NCBI RefSeq assembly: GCF_016839145.1
Contig: NZ_CP069303.1
Coordinates: 2,976,001-3,040,000 of the forward strand
Direction: 5' to 3'
Source of the DNA: Shinella sp. PSBB067
GTDB lineage: Bacteria; Pseudomonadota; Alphaproteobacteria; Rhizobiales; Rhizobiaceae
Length of the DNA stretch: 64,000 nucleotides
Positions 1-7,698 of the stretch are shown here, in pieces. How positions within the stretch are numbered: position 1 is the first letter of the stretch; each line of letters begins with the position of its first letter. The position numbers were made by a program, and so were the translations under genes. Under the pieces are notes generated by a model that made no database searches, was not told the origin of the DNA, and worked only from the letters and a program-made list of their open reading frames with translations.

Positions 1-652
1 GCATCGAGATGAAGCTCAAGCCTTCCGCCTTCAGTTCCTGCGAATCCACGCCAAGGGCCGCCGCCTTGCGATTGAACACCGCATTGCCGCGCTCGTTGTC
101 TATCCAACCCGGCAATATGGAATTCACTCGGATGTTGGATGGACCCAATTCGCGGGCAAGGGTTTCCGTCATGCCGAGAACGCCCACCTTGGAAACCGTG
201 TAAGGCAAACGCATGGGCAGAGCGGTGCGAGCGCTCGTCGATGACACATTCAGTATGGTGCCGCCGCCCGCCTGCTTCAGCAGCGGAATGGCGAGCCGGA
301 CGCAGTAGAAGAAACCAGACAGATTGACCGCGATCGTTCTGTCCCAGTCCTGCGTCGTAACGTCCTCGGCGAGCGCCGTGGGGCCGGCGATCCCAACGTT
401 GTTGATGAGAACATCCAGCCCGCCGAGCCTTGCGAGCGCATCGTCGAAAAGGCGCGCGACGTCATCCACGTTCCCGCAGTCGCAGATGCTGCCTGATATC
501 CCGGCGTCAGGCGATACGACCGATGCCACTGCAGCGGAATTGATATCGCATATGTGCACGCGCGCTCCGGCCGACGAGAACTTTTGCGATAAAACCACAC
601 CTGCGCCTCCCGCGGCACCAGTGATCACTACTCTTTTCCCCTGAAGTTCCAT
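1..652 (-). CDS. SDR-family NAD(P)-dependent oxidoreductase, C-terminus cut by window edge
   Basis: Classical short-chain dehydrogenase/reductase; 217 residues are visible and roughly 30 C-terminal residues lie beyond base 1. The cofactor motif TGAAGGAG is at residues 11-18, NNVG at 84-87, and the catalytic serine, Tyr151 and Lys155 (YTVSK) are present, so the visible part looks active. The ATG at 650-652 was chosen because AGAGG sits five bases upstream and the cofactor motif then falls at the usual distance from the start. That ribosome site is inside a perfect inverted repeat (657-686). The substrate cannot be told from sequence. It lies downstream of the FAD monooxygenase on the same strand, about 90 bp away, so a separate promoter is likely. 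Confidence 0.9.
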   Translation of the reverse strand, partial: MELQGKRVVITGAAGGAGVVLSQKFSSAGARVHICDINSAAVASVVSPDAGISGSICDCGNVDDVARLFDDALARLGGLDVLINNVGIAGPTALAEDVTTQDWDRTIAVNLSGFFYCVRLAIPLLKQAGGGTILNVSSTSARTALPMRLPYTVSKVGVLGMTETLARELGPSNIRVNSILPGWIDNERGNAVFNRKAAALGVDSQELKAEGLSFISM

Positions 653-656
653 GTCG

Positions 657-686
657 ACCTCTATTCTGTGATCTCAGAATAGAGGT
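657..686. promoter_or_regulatory. Perfect 12-bp inverted repeat over the SDR ribosome-binding site
   Basis: Arms ACCTCTATTCTG and CAGAATAGAGGT are exact reverse complements around a 6-base centre. The proximal arm supplies the AGAGG ribosome site of the SDR gene and ends four bases before its ATG. It could be an operator for a dimeric repressor or an RNA hairpin hiding the ribosome site. There is no T-tract, so termination of the upstream monooxygenase gene is less likely. Confidence 0.6.
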
Positions 687-745
687 GTGCGACCTGTTGT
701 CAATGGGCATGTCGCAAATATTGATGCACTGACGTGAACCGCCTG

Positions 746-1963
746 CTATGCGCCCTCCTGGTCGAATGACGCCGAAAGAGCCGCATAGCGGTCCAGATCC
801 GGGGACGTCGGTTCGCGGGCGAAGCTCTTCGTGGCTATGTCGCGGATCAGAGGCTGGCTGGCAATGTTGAGCACCCCGTGCAGCAGGTGAATGCCGAGCC
901 TGCTATGGGGGTTCATCATCCGGGGACCGATCTTCGGCACAGCTTGAGCCTCCGCAACCATCGGCCTCATCGCCGCTTCATAGGCAGCCAGCGCCGAAGA
1001 TACATCATCGGCGCGCTGCAACTCGCCCGCCAGCACATAGGCGCCCACGACGGCCAGCGTCGTGCCGATGCCGGCCAGAGGCGTGGCGCACCAGGCCGCA
1101 TCGCCCGTGAGCACCACATGTCCCTTCGACCAGCGTTTCATCCGGACCTGCCGCAAGACGTCAAAGTAGAAGTCGTCGGTCGCCTCCATTCCCGAAAGGA
1201 CGCGGGATGCCTGCCAGCCGGCGTCGGCAAACCGATCGCGCATATAAGCTTTTTGACGATCCGGATCCCAATCCTGCTCCCCGTTCGCTGGCTGCTGTAT
1301 CGTGAGATTGGCGCGCGTCGTGCCGTGCGTGTCCGGACGCAGGGAGATGCTTCGGCCCTCCGTCGCATTGTACCAGCGCCACATCTGGTCATCGTCAGCG
1401 ACACGGGGAATGGTGAAATAGGCGATCATGAGGTCCATCCAGCGCGGATCGTTCTCGCCTTCGAACACAAGCTCGCGGGTATGCGACCCCACGCCCTCCG
1501 CAACGATCACCAGGTCGTAGGTTGCCGTGCGTCCGCTGGCGAACGTGACCGTGGCGCCGTCATCGGCGTCATCCACCTGCTGGATGGTATCGCCAAAGCG
1601 GAAGTCCACATGCTCGCGCGCCGCATCGTAAAGCAAGCGGGCAAGGTCGCCGCGGAGTATTTCCATTTCGGCGGTCGGTCCGTCGCCTTCCAGGTCATCG
1701 GTGACGAACTGCGCGGCGACCTCGCCGTCGCTGTCGATCCAGGCGGTTCCCTTCTCCCCGGTGCCCCGATCGAGTGCGGCCTGTTCAAGTCCCATTCGGC
1801 GGAGCACTTCACGGCCTACCCCGCGCACATCGACGTTCTGGCCACCATCGCGGAACTCGGGTGCACGCTCCACCACCGTCACCTCATAGCCGAAGCGCCC
1901 GAGCCACCAGGCTGTGGTTGTGCCCGCAATGCTGGCGCCGGAGATGAGAATACGATGGTGCAT
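746..1963 (-). CDS. FAD-dependent aromatic-type monooxygenase (TetX/PHBH superfamily)
   Basis: 405-residue flavoprotein monooxygenase. The N-terminal ISGASIAG is the dinucleotide-binding loop, followed by VVERAP at the end of beta-2. The later GDAAWCATPLAGIGTTLA matches the GD motif that contacts the FAD ribityl chain. These proteins use NAD(P)H and O2 to hydroxylate small hydrophobic or aromatic molecules; the closest remembered relatives are annotated TetX-like, but I do not claim antibiotic inactivation. The ATG at 1961-1963 follows a strong AAAGGAGG site; an upstream in-frame extension is rejected. The MarR gene directly upstream on the same strand is its probable regulator. Confidence 0.85.
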   Translation of the reverse strand: MHHRILISGASIAGTTTAWWLGRFGYEVTVVERAPEFRDGGQNVDVRGVGREVLRRMGLEQAALDRGTGEKGTAWIDSDGEVAAQFVTDDLEGDGPTAEMEILRGDLARLLYDAAREHVDFRFGDTIQQVDDADDGATVTFASGRTATYDLVIVAEGVGSHTRELVFEGENDPRWMDLMIAYFTIPRVADDDQMWRWYNATEGRSISLRPDTHGTTRANLTIQQPANGEQDWDPDRQKAYMRDRFADAGWQASRVLSGMEATDDFYFDVLRQVRMKRWSKGHVVLTGDAAWCATPLAGIGTTLAVVGAYVLAGELQRADDVSSALAAYEAAMRPMVAEAQAVPKIGPRMMNPHSRLGIHLLHGVLNIASQPLIRDIATKSFAREPTSPDLDRYAALSASFDQEGA

Positions 1964-2012
1964 GAGCGCGGCCTCCTTTCGCGCATAAACATCATACGTG
2001 ATATATTGTTCC

Positions 2013-2471
2013 CTACTCCCTCTCGAAATTTGCGACGAGGCGTTGCAGCAACAGCACCAGATGGGCGGCGTCTTCGGCTGAAAAGCCGTCAAGCCCCCTT
2101 TGATTGGCCTCGATCAGAGCCTCCCCTCCGATTCGTGCCGCCTCACGACCTTGATCAGTCAGGTCGACCAACGCCGCGCGCCGATCCGCCATCGAGGCCG
2201 TGCGTTTGATCAGTCCCATTGCGTCCAGCTTGTCGAGCAGCGCCGCCATTGCCGGCTGCTTGACCGCCGAGGAGCGAACGAGGTCGCGCTGGAGCATGGC
2301 CCCCTTCCACGACAGCAGCAGGAGCGGCCCCAGCAGCGCCAGCGTCAGGCCATGCGGCCGCAAGGCGACGTCCATCCCGCGGTTGAACAGACGCGCCGCA
2401 TGATTGACCAGGTAACCCGGCGCGATCGCCGCTTCCGGATGGGTGTCGACCTTTTTGGGTTTGATATCCAT
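2013..2471 (-). CDS. MarR-family transcriptional regulator
   Basis: 152-residue winged-helix repressor of the MarR type. The recognition region AVKQPAMAALLDKLDAMGLIKR is followed by the wing with the characteristic DRRAALVDLTDQG. It lies 49 bp upstream of the FAD monooxygenase on the same strand, so autoregulation together with that enzyme is the simple reading. The gap between them holds an AT-rich stretch with a weak ATCA-TGAT dyad (1991-2002) that could be an internal operator. The ligand is unknown. Confidence 0.88.
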   Translation of the reverse strand: MDIKPKKVDTHPEAAIAPGYLVNHAARLFNRGMDVALRPHGLTLALLGPLLLLSWKGAMLQRDLVRSSAVKQPAMAALLDKLDAMGLIKRTASMADRRAALVDLTDQGREAARIGGEALIEANQRGLDGFSAEDAAHLVLLLQRLVANFERE

Positions 2472-2812
2472 GGGGCCGATTTTAACGCCCGAAGCTCACA
2501 ACATCCAGGCCGGATCGACATCTAGGACTGCCGGCCCGACTGCCGGCGGCTCTGCCAAGCAGCTCGGTTGTGCGTTGCCATTTCAATATCCTTCGATGTC
2601 GCTGGCCGTTCTTCCGCCCTGACGGTCAGCAGATATTTGGCAAGACGGTTGATCACAAGACGCATTAATGGCGATGCGCTGTCGCACAGGGGGCGCACTT
2701 TCCTCGACGACATCGTCGCGGGTGCACAGGCCGGTAAGAGAAACAGGCGCGCATCGCACGCCTTAGCTCCAGGCCCTTCCAGAAACACGGCGCTTCTCTC
2801 GCTACCTGGCCT
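2472..2812. other. Intergenic stretch without a recognisable gene
   Basis: 341 bp between the MarR and HxlR genes. Both strands have short open frames, the longest an 88-codon frame on the minus strand, but none has a convincing ribosome site, motif or family resemblance. It probably contains the MarR promoter. No repeats or hairpins stood out. Confidence 0.5.
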
Positions 2813-3202
2813 TCATCTTCCTCGGCCCGCAGATGTATCGGGGTGGGTATCGTCGTACCGTTCCCTGTGGGCGTAAATCGTGCCGAGGTGCGCGACAGAC
2901 CATTCCGCCAGTTGCCGAACCGGCTCCGCCAGAGAGCGGCCAAGATCAGTCAAAGCGTACTCGACCTGTGGAGGAGCCCTGTCATGAACCTTGCGAGAAA
3001 CCATCCCGTCACGTTCAAGGCTTTTAAGGGTGCGCGTCAGCATCTGCTGCGAGATACCATTGATATGTCGTTTCAGTTCGTTGAAACGGCGAGGATGCTC
3101 GCGAAGGGCGACCACAACTTGAACGCTCCACTTGTCACCTACTCTGCTGAGTATTTCGCTTACGCCGCAACAACTGCGGGCAGTTCTCGTTTCGGTGGGC
3201 AT
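2813..3202 (-). CDS. HxlR-family winged-helix regulator
   Basis: 129 residues. The family hallmarks are in order: a near-N-terminal cysteine pair (SCCG), ILSRVGDKWSVQVVVAL, RFNELKRHINGISQQMLTRTLKSLERDGMVSR as the HTH and wing, and VEYALTDLGRSL. Members of this family often sense electrophiles or aldehydes through the N-terminal cysteine. The alpha/beta hydrolase and the amidohydrolase remnant lie upstream on the same strand. An 8-bp element TGTAGGTC occurs upstream of both this gene and the hydrolase, suggesting shared control, weakly. Confidence 0.88.
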   Translation of the reverse strand: MPTETRTARSCCGVSEILSRVGDKWSVQVVVALREHPRRFNELKRHINGISQQMLTRTLKSLERDGMVSRKVHDRAPPQVEYALTDLGRSLAEPVRQLAEWSVAHLGTIYAHRERYDDTHPDTSAGRGR

Positions 3203-3394
3203 ATCGATGGGACCTGCTCCTAAAAAATATCTTCTTGTCGATGCTTATACGGTTCCATATGTAGGTCGAGTCAGCGTTGTTGACCGGATTTCCTGCGGCT
3301 TTCAATCCTCGGAAACTCCATCCCACCCTGCCGACCTTCGAACTGCCAGGTCGCCTGCAATCCGACGTCGAGCGAATGAATCAGGGGCCTTCGG

Positions 3395-3577
3395 TTAAGC
3401 AGGCGCTGTCAGAAGAAGACCTGGCCTGAGCCCCGCTTGGCAAGGGCGATCGGGGTGGCGCTGGACTGCCGCCGCGATTATATCGTTTGCCTGGCTCTGG
3501 ACAGCGACCGCTTCGTCCGGCTCCAGGTTCTGCAGGCCCGGCGTCGCCATATGCTCTTCAAGGCAGACGATCGTCAT
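3395..3577 (-). pseudogene. Remnant of an amidohydrolase (ACMSD / resorcylate-decarboxylase type)
   Basis: A 60-residue frame with a good ribosome site (AAGGACGG before ATG). It begins MTIVCLEEHMATPGL, like the metal-binding N-terminus of amidohydrolase-2 enzymes (usual form: ALEEHFATPE). It then jumps directly to QNLEPDEAVAVQSQAND and AAAVQRHPDR, a segment that in intact relatives lies about 80-100 residues further in. After HPDR the similarity stops. The normal family length is about 320-350 residues, so most of the barrel and the catalytic site are missing. It follows the hydrolase gene by 82 bp on the same strand. Confidence 0.7.
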
Positions 3578-3659
3578 CGGTCCGTCCTTGTCGCGTGTTC
3601 CGCTTCGCCCATCCGGAGCGAGCGGTCTCCAAGGCGCCGTCGCGCGGGTCAGTCGGCCG

Positions 3660-4604
3660 TCAACCCGTCTTGCACTGAAGAAAACCCTGCGATGCATATT
3701 CGTCAGCCATCGCGGCGGAGACACGGAGCCACGCATCTTCATCGCCGAGCAGCTTTGCGCGCAGGTAGGCCTGTGTGACCGTCTGGATGACGGCGACACG
3801 CTGCGGATCCTCATCGGTGGTCTCGGTGACCTCGTATCCCGAGATGCCGCCGAGCATATGCTCGCCGCCGTAGAGCGTAAGCAGGGCCTTGTCGCCCGGC
3901 GCAAGGTTGAACGGGTCATAGAACCAGTCGGGTCCGCGCGTGGTCAGCGGGGACTTGTCCTGATCGCCTGCGACGATGAGGGTCGGCACCCGCATGTGAT
4001 CGAACGCGGTATCGAGATAGGGCGTCACTTGGCGACCGATGTCGCTGAGGTCGTCGCCACCCTTGCCGCCCGAGGCGAACAGAACACCTGCCTTGATCCG
4101 CGGATCCGACATGTCTTCCCCCTCGCCGCCTCCGGCGACCATGCGGGCGCCGAGGAGCATGCTGGTGGTTTGACCGCCGAAGGAATGGCCGGCAGCGGCG
4201 ACCTGCGAGAGGTCGATACGATCCTTCAGTCCGGGAACGGCTCGCGCGATCCCGGAAAGGTCGTCCAGAACGCGCTTGGCGTCCTCCACCCGAACCTTCC
4301 AGATGGACGTCCGCCGCGGATCATCGGGCGCCAGACCAAGCCGGCGCGCGTCCAGATAGGTCGGTTGAACAACGACGAAACCGTGCGAGGCCCAGTACTC
4401 GGCCAGCGGCGAATAGCCGTCCATCGATGAGCCAAACCCGTGGGAAAACAGGATGACCGGCAGCTTGTCGCCGCTCATCGGCGCAGAGACGCGCAACTGG
4501 ATATCTTCGCCGCGCGCGGGAGCCGGGAGGCGGACCGGCCGGACGGAGATGATCGGCGTCGGCGCGTCCATATTAGCGTCGCGGGGGATCCATTCGCCAG
4601 GCAT
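3660..4604 (-). CDS. Alpha/beta-hydrolase (dienelactone hydrolase / PAF-acetylhydrolase-like)
   Basis: 314 residues. The oxyanion-loop motif LFSHGFGSS (about residues 52-60) and the nucleophile elbow GHSFGG (about 139-144) mark a serine hydrolase. A late VAGDQDKSP supplies an acid candidate and GGEHMLGG the histidine. The closest type is the large predicted dienelactone-hydrolase/lipase group; there is no signal peptide, so it is cytoplasmic. The start at 4602-4604 has AAAAGGAGC upstream. The broken amidohydrolase downstream suggests the pair once acted in a common ester or lactone degradation step. Confidence 0.85.
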   Translation of the reverse strand: MPGEWIPRDANMDAPTPIISVRPVRLPAPARGEDIQLRVSAPMSGDKLPVILFSHGFGSSMDGYSPLAEYWASHGFVVVQPTYLDARRLGLAPDDPRRTSIWKVRVEDAKRVLDDLSGIARAVPGLKDRIDLSQVAAAGHSFGGQTTSMLLGARMVAGGGEGEDMSDPRIKAGVLFASGGKGGDDLSDIGRQVTPYLDTAFDHMRVPTLIVAGDQDKSPLTTRGPDWFYDPFNLAPGDKALLTLYGGEHMLGGISGYEVTETTDEDPQRVAVIQTVTQAYLRAKLLGDEDAWLRVSAAMADEYASQGFLQCKTG

Positions 4605-4917
4605 CTCTGCTCCTTTTCAAGTGGTGGAAAGACTGGCGCGAAGACGCCCGTTCGCAGTCTTGATCGTAGACCTACACAAGATATGAGACGCGAATAGCGT
4701 CCTCAAGAACGCATTTTTTTAGGGCGTAGTCACATGGACATGACCGGGTGTTCGGTCCTTCTTCCGGATGGCATCGGCGTCGGCGACGTCCCGAGCTGGC
4801 AAGCGGCATGTGCCCGGAAGTTCGCAGAAGATGCTCATGCGCATCGGCCGAAACGCCTTGAGCGGCGGGCACGGGTGGTCGCCATCGCGCCCGGTGCGAC
4901 AGCCAACCCGATCTCCA
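4605..4917. other. Hydrolase promoter region and unreadable decayed DNA
   Basis: The left part should contain the promoter of the minus-strand hydrolase; GTAGACCTAC at 4666-4675 is a near-palindrome. From about 4735 to 4917 the sequence is GC-rich with several overlapping open frames in all phases but no motif I can place. It may be the decayed 5' part of the transposase fossil that follows. Confidence 0.4.
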
Positions 4918-5180
4918 TCCGGCCATCGACGAGCCCGGCCTGTCGGCCAAGACTGCGCGCCCTGCGGTGAGCGCCGTCGGGCCGGCGTGCCGCCACGGCC
5001 ACTGGAAAACCGCCGCCTTCGCCGGCACGCAGGCTGTCCGGCATGACCACTCCGTTCGTCTACGACGGCGCCATGCACGGCAACGTGTTGCGCGCCTGTG
5101 TCGAGCGGGTGCTGGCTCCACCGCGTGCATCCGGGAACGTCGCTATCACGGCCTGTGCCTCGGGCACCACCGAGCGCGGC
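4918..5180 (+). pseudogene. Decayed IS630-family transposase fragment
   Basis: Pieces of an IS630-type DDE transposase appear in order but in different frames. First is IDEPGLSAKTAR (usual IDETGLSTKMAR, holding the second catalytic Asp), then GERRRAGVPP, then GHWKTAAF, then GMTTPFVYDGAMHGNV and RACVERVLAP. At least two frameshifts separate them, and the third catalytic residue and the DNLPAHK-type segment are unrecognisable. No terminal inverted repeats or target duplication could be defined. It is a fossil directly in front of the gentisate operon promoter, so the insertion or a rearrangement set the left boundary of that operon. Confidence 0.65.
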
Positions 5181-5301
5181 GGCAAAGCGTTAGCGTCTCC
5201 GCCATAGCGCACTGCCTGCGGACGAAACATCGCACTCTCCCGGACCTGCCAGCCCGCGGGGAATGGCGAAAGAGAAAAGCCAACGTTTGACACGCATACA
5301 C

Positions 5302-5318
5302 ATGATACGTATACGTAT
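5302..5318. promoter_or_regulatory. Palindromic operator before the gentisate operon
   Basis: ATGATACGTATACGTAT; its right 14 bases (5305-5318) are a perfect palindrome. It lies about 30 bp upstream of the dioxygenase start, a position suited to repression. The same 17-mer with three C/T changes occurs at 13052-13068 before the MarR gene, which points to that MarR protein as the regulator of this operon. Confidence 0.65.
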
Positions 5319-5347
5319 TAATAATCGTCAATTGGGAGGAGGATGAA

Positions 5348-6427
5348 ATGGAGAACGCGATGCAGCCGGAGGAAACGCCTGCCCTGCGCAAGCTGTATGC
5401 CGATTTCAAGGCGCAGCATCTCAATCCGCTGTGGACGCAGATCGGTGATCTGATGCCGCGTCATCCGAAGCCGAGGGCGGTGGCGCATCTCTGGAAATGG
5501 ACGGAGCTTTATCCCCTGGCGCGGGCGTCGGGCGATCTGGTTCCCGTCGGGCGCGGCGGAGAGCGGCGGGCGATCGGCCTGGCGAACCCCGGACTGGGGG
5601 GCGATACCTACGTCTCTCCGACGCTGTGGTGCGCGATCCAGTATCTCGGCCCGAAGGAGACCGCACCCGAGCATCGTCATTCGCAGAACGCTTTCCGCTT
5701 CGTCGTCGAGGGCGAAGGGGTCTGGACGGTCGTGAACGGCGATCCGGTGAGAATGAGCCGGGGCGATTTCCTGCTGACGCCGGGCTGGAACTTCCACGGC
5801 CATCACAACAAGACCGACCGGCCGATGGCCTGGATCGACGGGCTGGACATTCCCTTCAGCTTCCAGAACGACGTCGGCTTCTTCGAATTCGGCTCCGATC
5901 GCGTCACCGACTATGCCACCCCGAATTTCTCGCGCGGCGAGCGCCTCTGGTGCCATCCGGGCCTGCGGCCGCTCTCGGGGCTGCAGAACACCGTCTCCTC
6001 TCCGATCGGCGCCTATCGCTGGGAACATACCGATCGCGCCCTGACCGAACAGCTTCTGCTCGAAGAGGAAGGGCAGCCCGCCACCGTCGCCCGGGGCCAT
6101 GCAGCGGTGCGCTATGTCAATCCGACCACCGGCGGCGACGTGATGCCGACGATCCGCGCCGAGTTCCATCGTCTTCGGCCGGGCGTCGAAAGCGCGCCGC
6201 GCCGCGATGTCGGATCGACCGTGTTCCAGGTGTTCGAGGGGACCGGCGCCGTGGTGATGGCGGGAACGCGCCACACGGTCGAGAAGGGCGACATCTTCGT
6301 CATCCCGTCGTGGATCGCATGGTCCCTTCAGGCCGAGACGCAACTGGACCTGTTCCGGTTCTCGGATGCGCCGATCATGGAGCGGCTTAACTTCGATCGC
6401 AGCAAGGTCGAGGAAATCCCGGCATGA
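5348..6427 (+). CDS. gtdA: Gentisate 1,2-dioxygenase
   Basis: 359-residue bicupin that cleaves gentisate with Fe(II) and O2 to maleylpyruvate. The N-terminal cupin carries PEHRHSQNAFRF (His109, His111) and GWNFHGHHN (about 147-154), the usual iron-ligand pattern of the family. The opening HLNPLW and later WIDGLDIPF are also typical gentisate-dioxygenase segments. The ATG at 5348 was picked over the out-of-frame ATG at 5343; GGAGGAGG lies about six bases upstream. It is first in a four-gene operon, overlapping the next gene by four bases (ATGA). Another cupin ring-cleaving dioxygenase is the only realistic alternative, but the following genes argue for gentisate. Confidence 0.95.
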   Translation: MENAMQPEETPALRKLYADFKAQHLNPLWTQIGDLMPRHPKPRAVAHLWKWTELYPLARASGDLVPVGRGGERRAIGLANPGLGGDTYVSPTLWCAIQYLGPKETAPEHRHSQNAFRFVVEGEGVWTVVNGDPVRMSRGDFLLTPGWNFHGHHNKTDRPMAWIDGLDIPFSFQNDVGFFEFGSDRVTDYATPNFSRGERLWCHPGLRPLSGLQNTVSSPIGAYRWEHTDRALTEQLLLEEEGQPATVARGHAAVRYVNPTTGGDVMPTIRAEFHRLRPGVESAPRRDVGSTVFQVFEGTGAVVMAGTRHTVEKGDIFVIPSWIAWSLQAETQLDLFRFSDAPIMERLNFDRSKVEEIPA

Positions 6428-6984
6428 GCCGGCTCGACGACGCGCGCGAGGCGTTGCGGGCGCGGCAGGGACAGGGCGCGCGTTACGACGCGCCCGAGGC
6501 TCCGGCGGCGGAGCTTGCACAGGCAAGGCTCGGGACGGCTTTCTTCGCGCGCAAGCTCAACGAGTTGCCGGACGGCGGTCTGTACGGGCCCTCGCTCCTG
6601 CCCGGCCTTGCACGGGCGCATCTGATCTGCGAGGTCGCCTATCAGGCGCGGGCGATCTGCCGTCAGGCCGAAGCGATAACCGGGGGCGATCCGGCGCCGG
6701 CCATGTATGACGACCGGCACGCGGCGATAGAGCTCGGCGCGACGCTGCCGCCGCGCGCTCTACGCCACCTTTTCGATCATGCGGCGGTGCATCTGAACGT
6801 CGTCTGGCGCGACCTGCCGGGCCCTGGATGGGATGCAGTGGCCCCGGACGATACCGGCGTGCTGCGGCCGTTGCGGGCGACGGCCGGCGAGCGGGCGCGC
6901 CTGCTCTGGCAGCGCGCCTATCATTTGGGAAACGGGGCAAGGCTCCGCGATCTGCCCGCCGATTTCAGACCTGACACAGATTGA
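6424..6984 (+). CDS. Maleylpyruvate-isomerase-like (MDMPI/DinB fold) protein, metal site apparently lost
   Basis: 186 residues. The middle resembles the N-terminal domain of mycothiol-dependent maleylpyruvate isomerases: GPSLLPGLARAHL (family form APSLLPGWTRGHV), MYDDRHAAIELGA (MYPS..RDAEIEAGA) and a C-terminal LPADF. The expected metal ligands are not evident. The family's second helix-1 His is Glu here (AHLICEVAY), and the family EVxVHHVDLG block reads LLWQRAYHLG. It overlaps gtdA by four bases and precedes the fumarylpyruvate hydrolase by 12 bp, so it is in the ring-cleavage operon. The operon also encodes a glutathione-type isomerase, so this protein may be redundant, repurposed or structural. 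The alignment is from memory. Confidence 0.6.
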   Translation: MSRLDDAREALRARQGQGARYDAPEAPAAELAQARLGTAFFARKLNELPDGGLYGPSLLPGLARAHLICEVAYQARAICRQAEAITGGDPAPAMYDDRHAAIELGATLPPRALRHLFDHAAVHLNVVWRDLPGPGWDAVAPDDTGVLRPLRATAGERARLLWQRAYHLGNGARLRDLPADFRPDTD

Positions 6985-6996
6985 AGGAACATCGTC

Positions 6997-7698
6997 ATGA
7001 CCACTGCCACCCTGTTTTCCTCGCCCGCCTGGCCGGCCGTGCCCGTGAAGGGTGAAACGGCCGCCTATCCGGTGCACCGCATCTTCTGCGTCGGCCGCAA
7101 CTATGCCGCCCATGCCGCCGAGATGGGCGTGGAGGTCGATCGCGAGGCCCCGTTCTACTTCACGAAATCCGCGCTGACGGCGCAGCCGACGGACACGACC
7201 GTCGCATACCCGCCGGGCACCGAGAACTTTCACTATGAAATGGAGTTGGTCATCGCCATCGGCGCGCCCGTCTTCAAGGCGGACAAGGCCACGGCCGCCG
7301 CCGCGATCTACGGCTACGCCTGCGGCCTGGACATGACCCGGCGCGACCTGCAGCTCGAGGCGCGCGCCAAGCAGCGCCCCTGGGATCTCGGCAAGGACGT
7401 GGAGCAGTCGGCGGTCTTCGCCGCGATCACCAGGGCGGCCGACCTTGGCGCCGTCGGTCCGCAGCGCATCCATCTGGAGGTCAACGGTGCGGTAAAGCAG
7501 GAGGCGCGTCTCTCCGACCTCATCTGGAAGGTCGAGGAGATCGTCTCGCATCTGTCGCACTACTATCACCTCGCGCCCGGCGACCTGATCATGACCGGCA
7601 CGCCGGCCGGCGTCGGCGCGGTGGTGCCCGGCGACGTGATCACCGGCGGCATCGATGGGCTGGAGCCGGTGCGGCTGACCGTGGGGGCGGCGGAATGA
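6997..7698 (+). CDS. nagK: Fumarylpyruvate hydrolase (FAH family)
   Basis: 233-residue fumarylacetoacetate-hydrolase-fold enzyme that splits fumarylpyruvate into fumarate and pyruvate, the last step of the gentisate pathway. FCVGRNYAAHAAEMG, HYEMELVIAIG with its metal-binding acidic residues, GLDMTRRDLQ and IMTGTPAGVGAV follow the family order. The length is that of the short bacterial form. Its stop overlaps the start of the zeta-GST gene by four bases, indicating translational coupling. Confidence 0.93.
   Translation: MTTATLFSSPAWPAVPVKGETAAYPVHRIFCVGRNYAAHAAEMGVEVDREAPFYFTKSALTAQPTDTTVAYPPGTENFHYEMELVIAIGAPVFKADKATAAAAIYGYACGLDMTRRDLQLEARAKQRPWDLGKDVEQSAVFAAITRAADLGAVGPQRIHLEVNGAVKQEARLSDLIWKVEEIVSHLSHYYHLAPGDLIMTGTPAGVGAVVPGDVITGGIDGLEPVRLTVGAAE

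Noticed and set aside
746..1963. Calling the FAD monooxygenase a tetracycline-inactivating TetX enzyme
   Set aside because: The resemblance is at superfamily level only; MarR-linked monooxygenases of this type act on many substrates.
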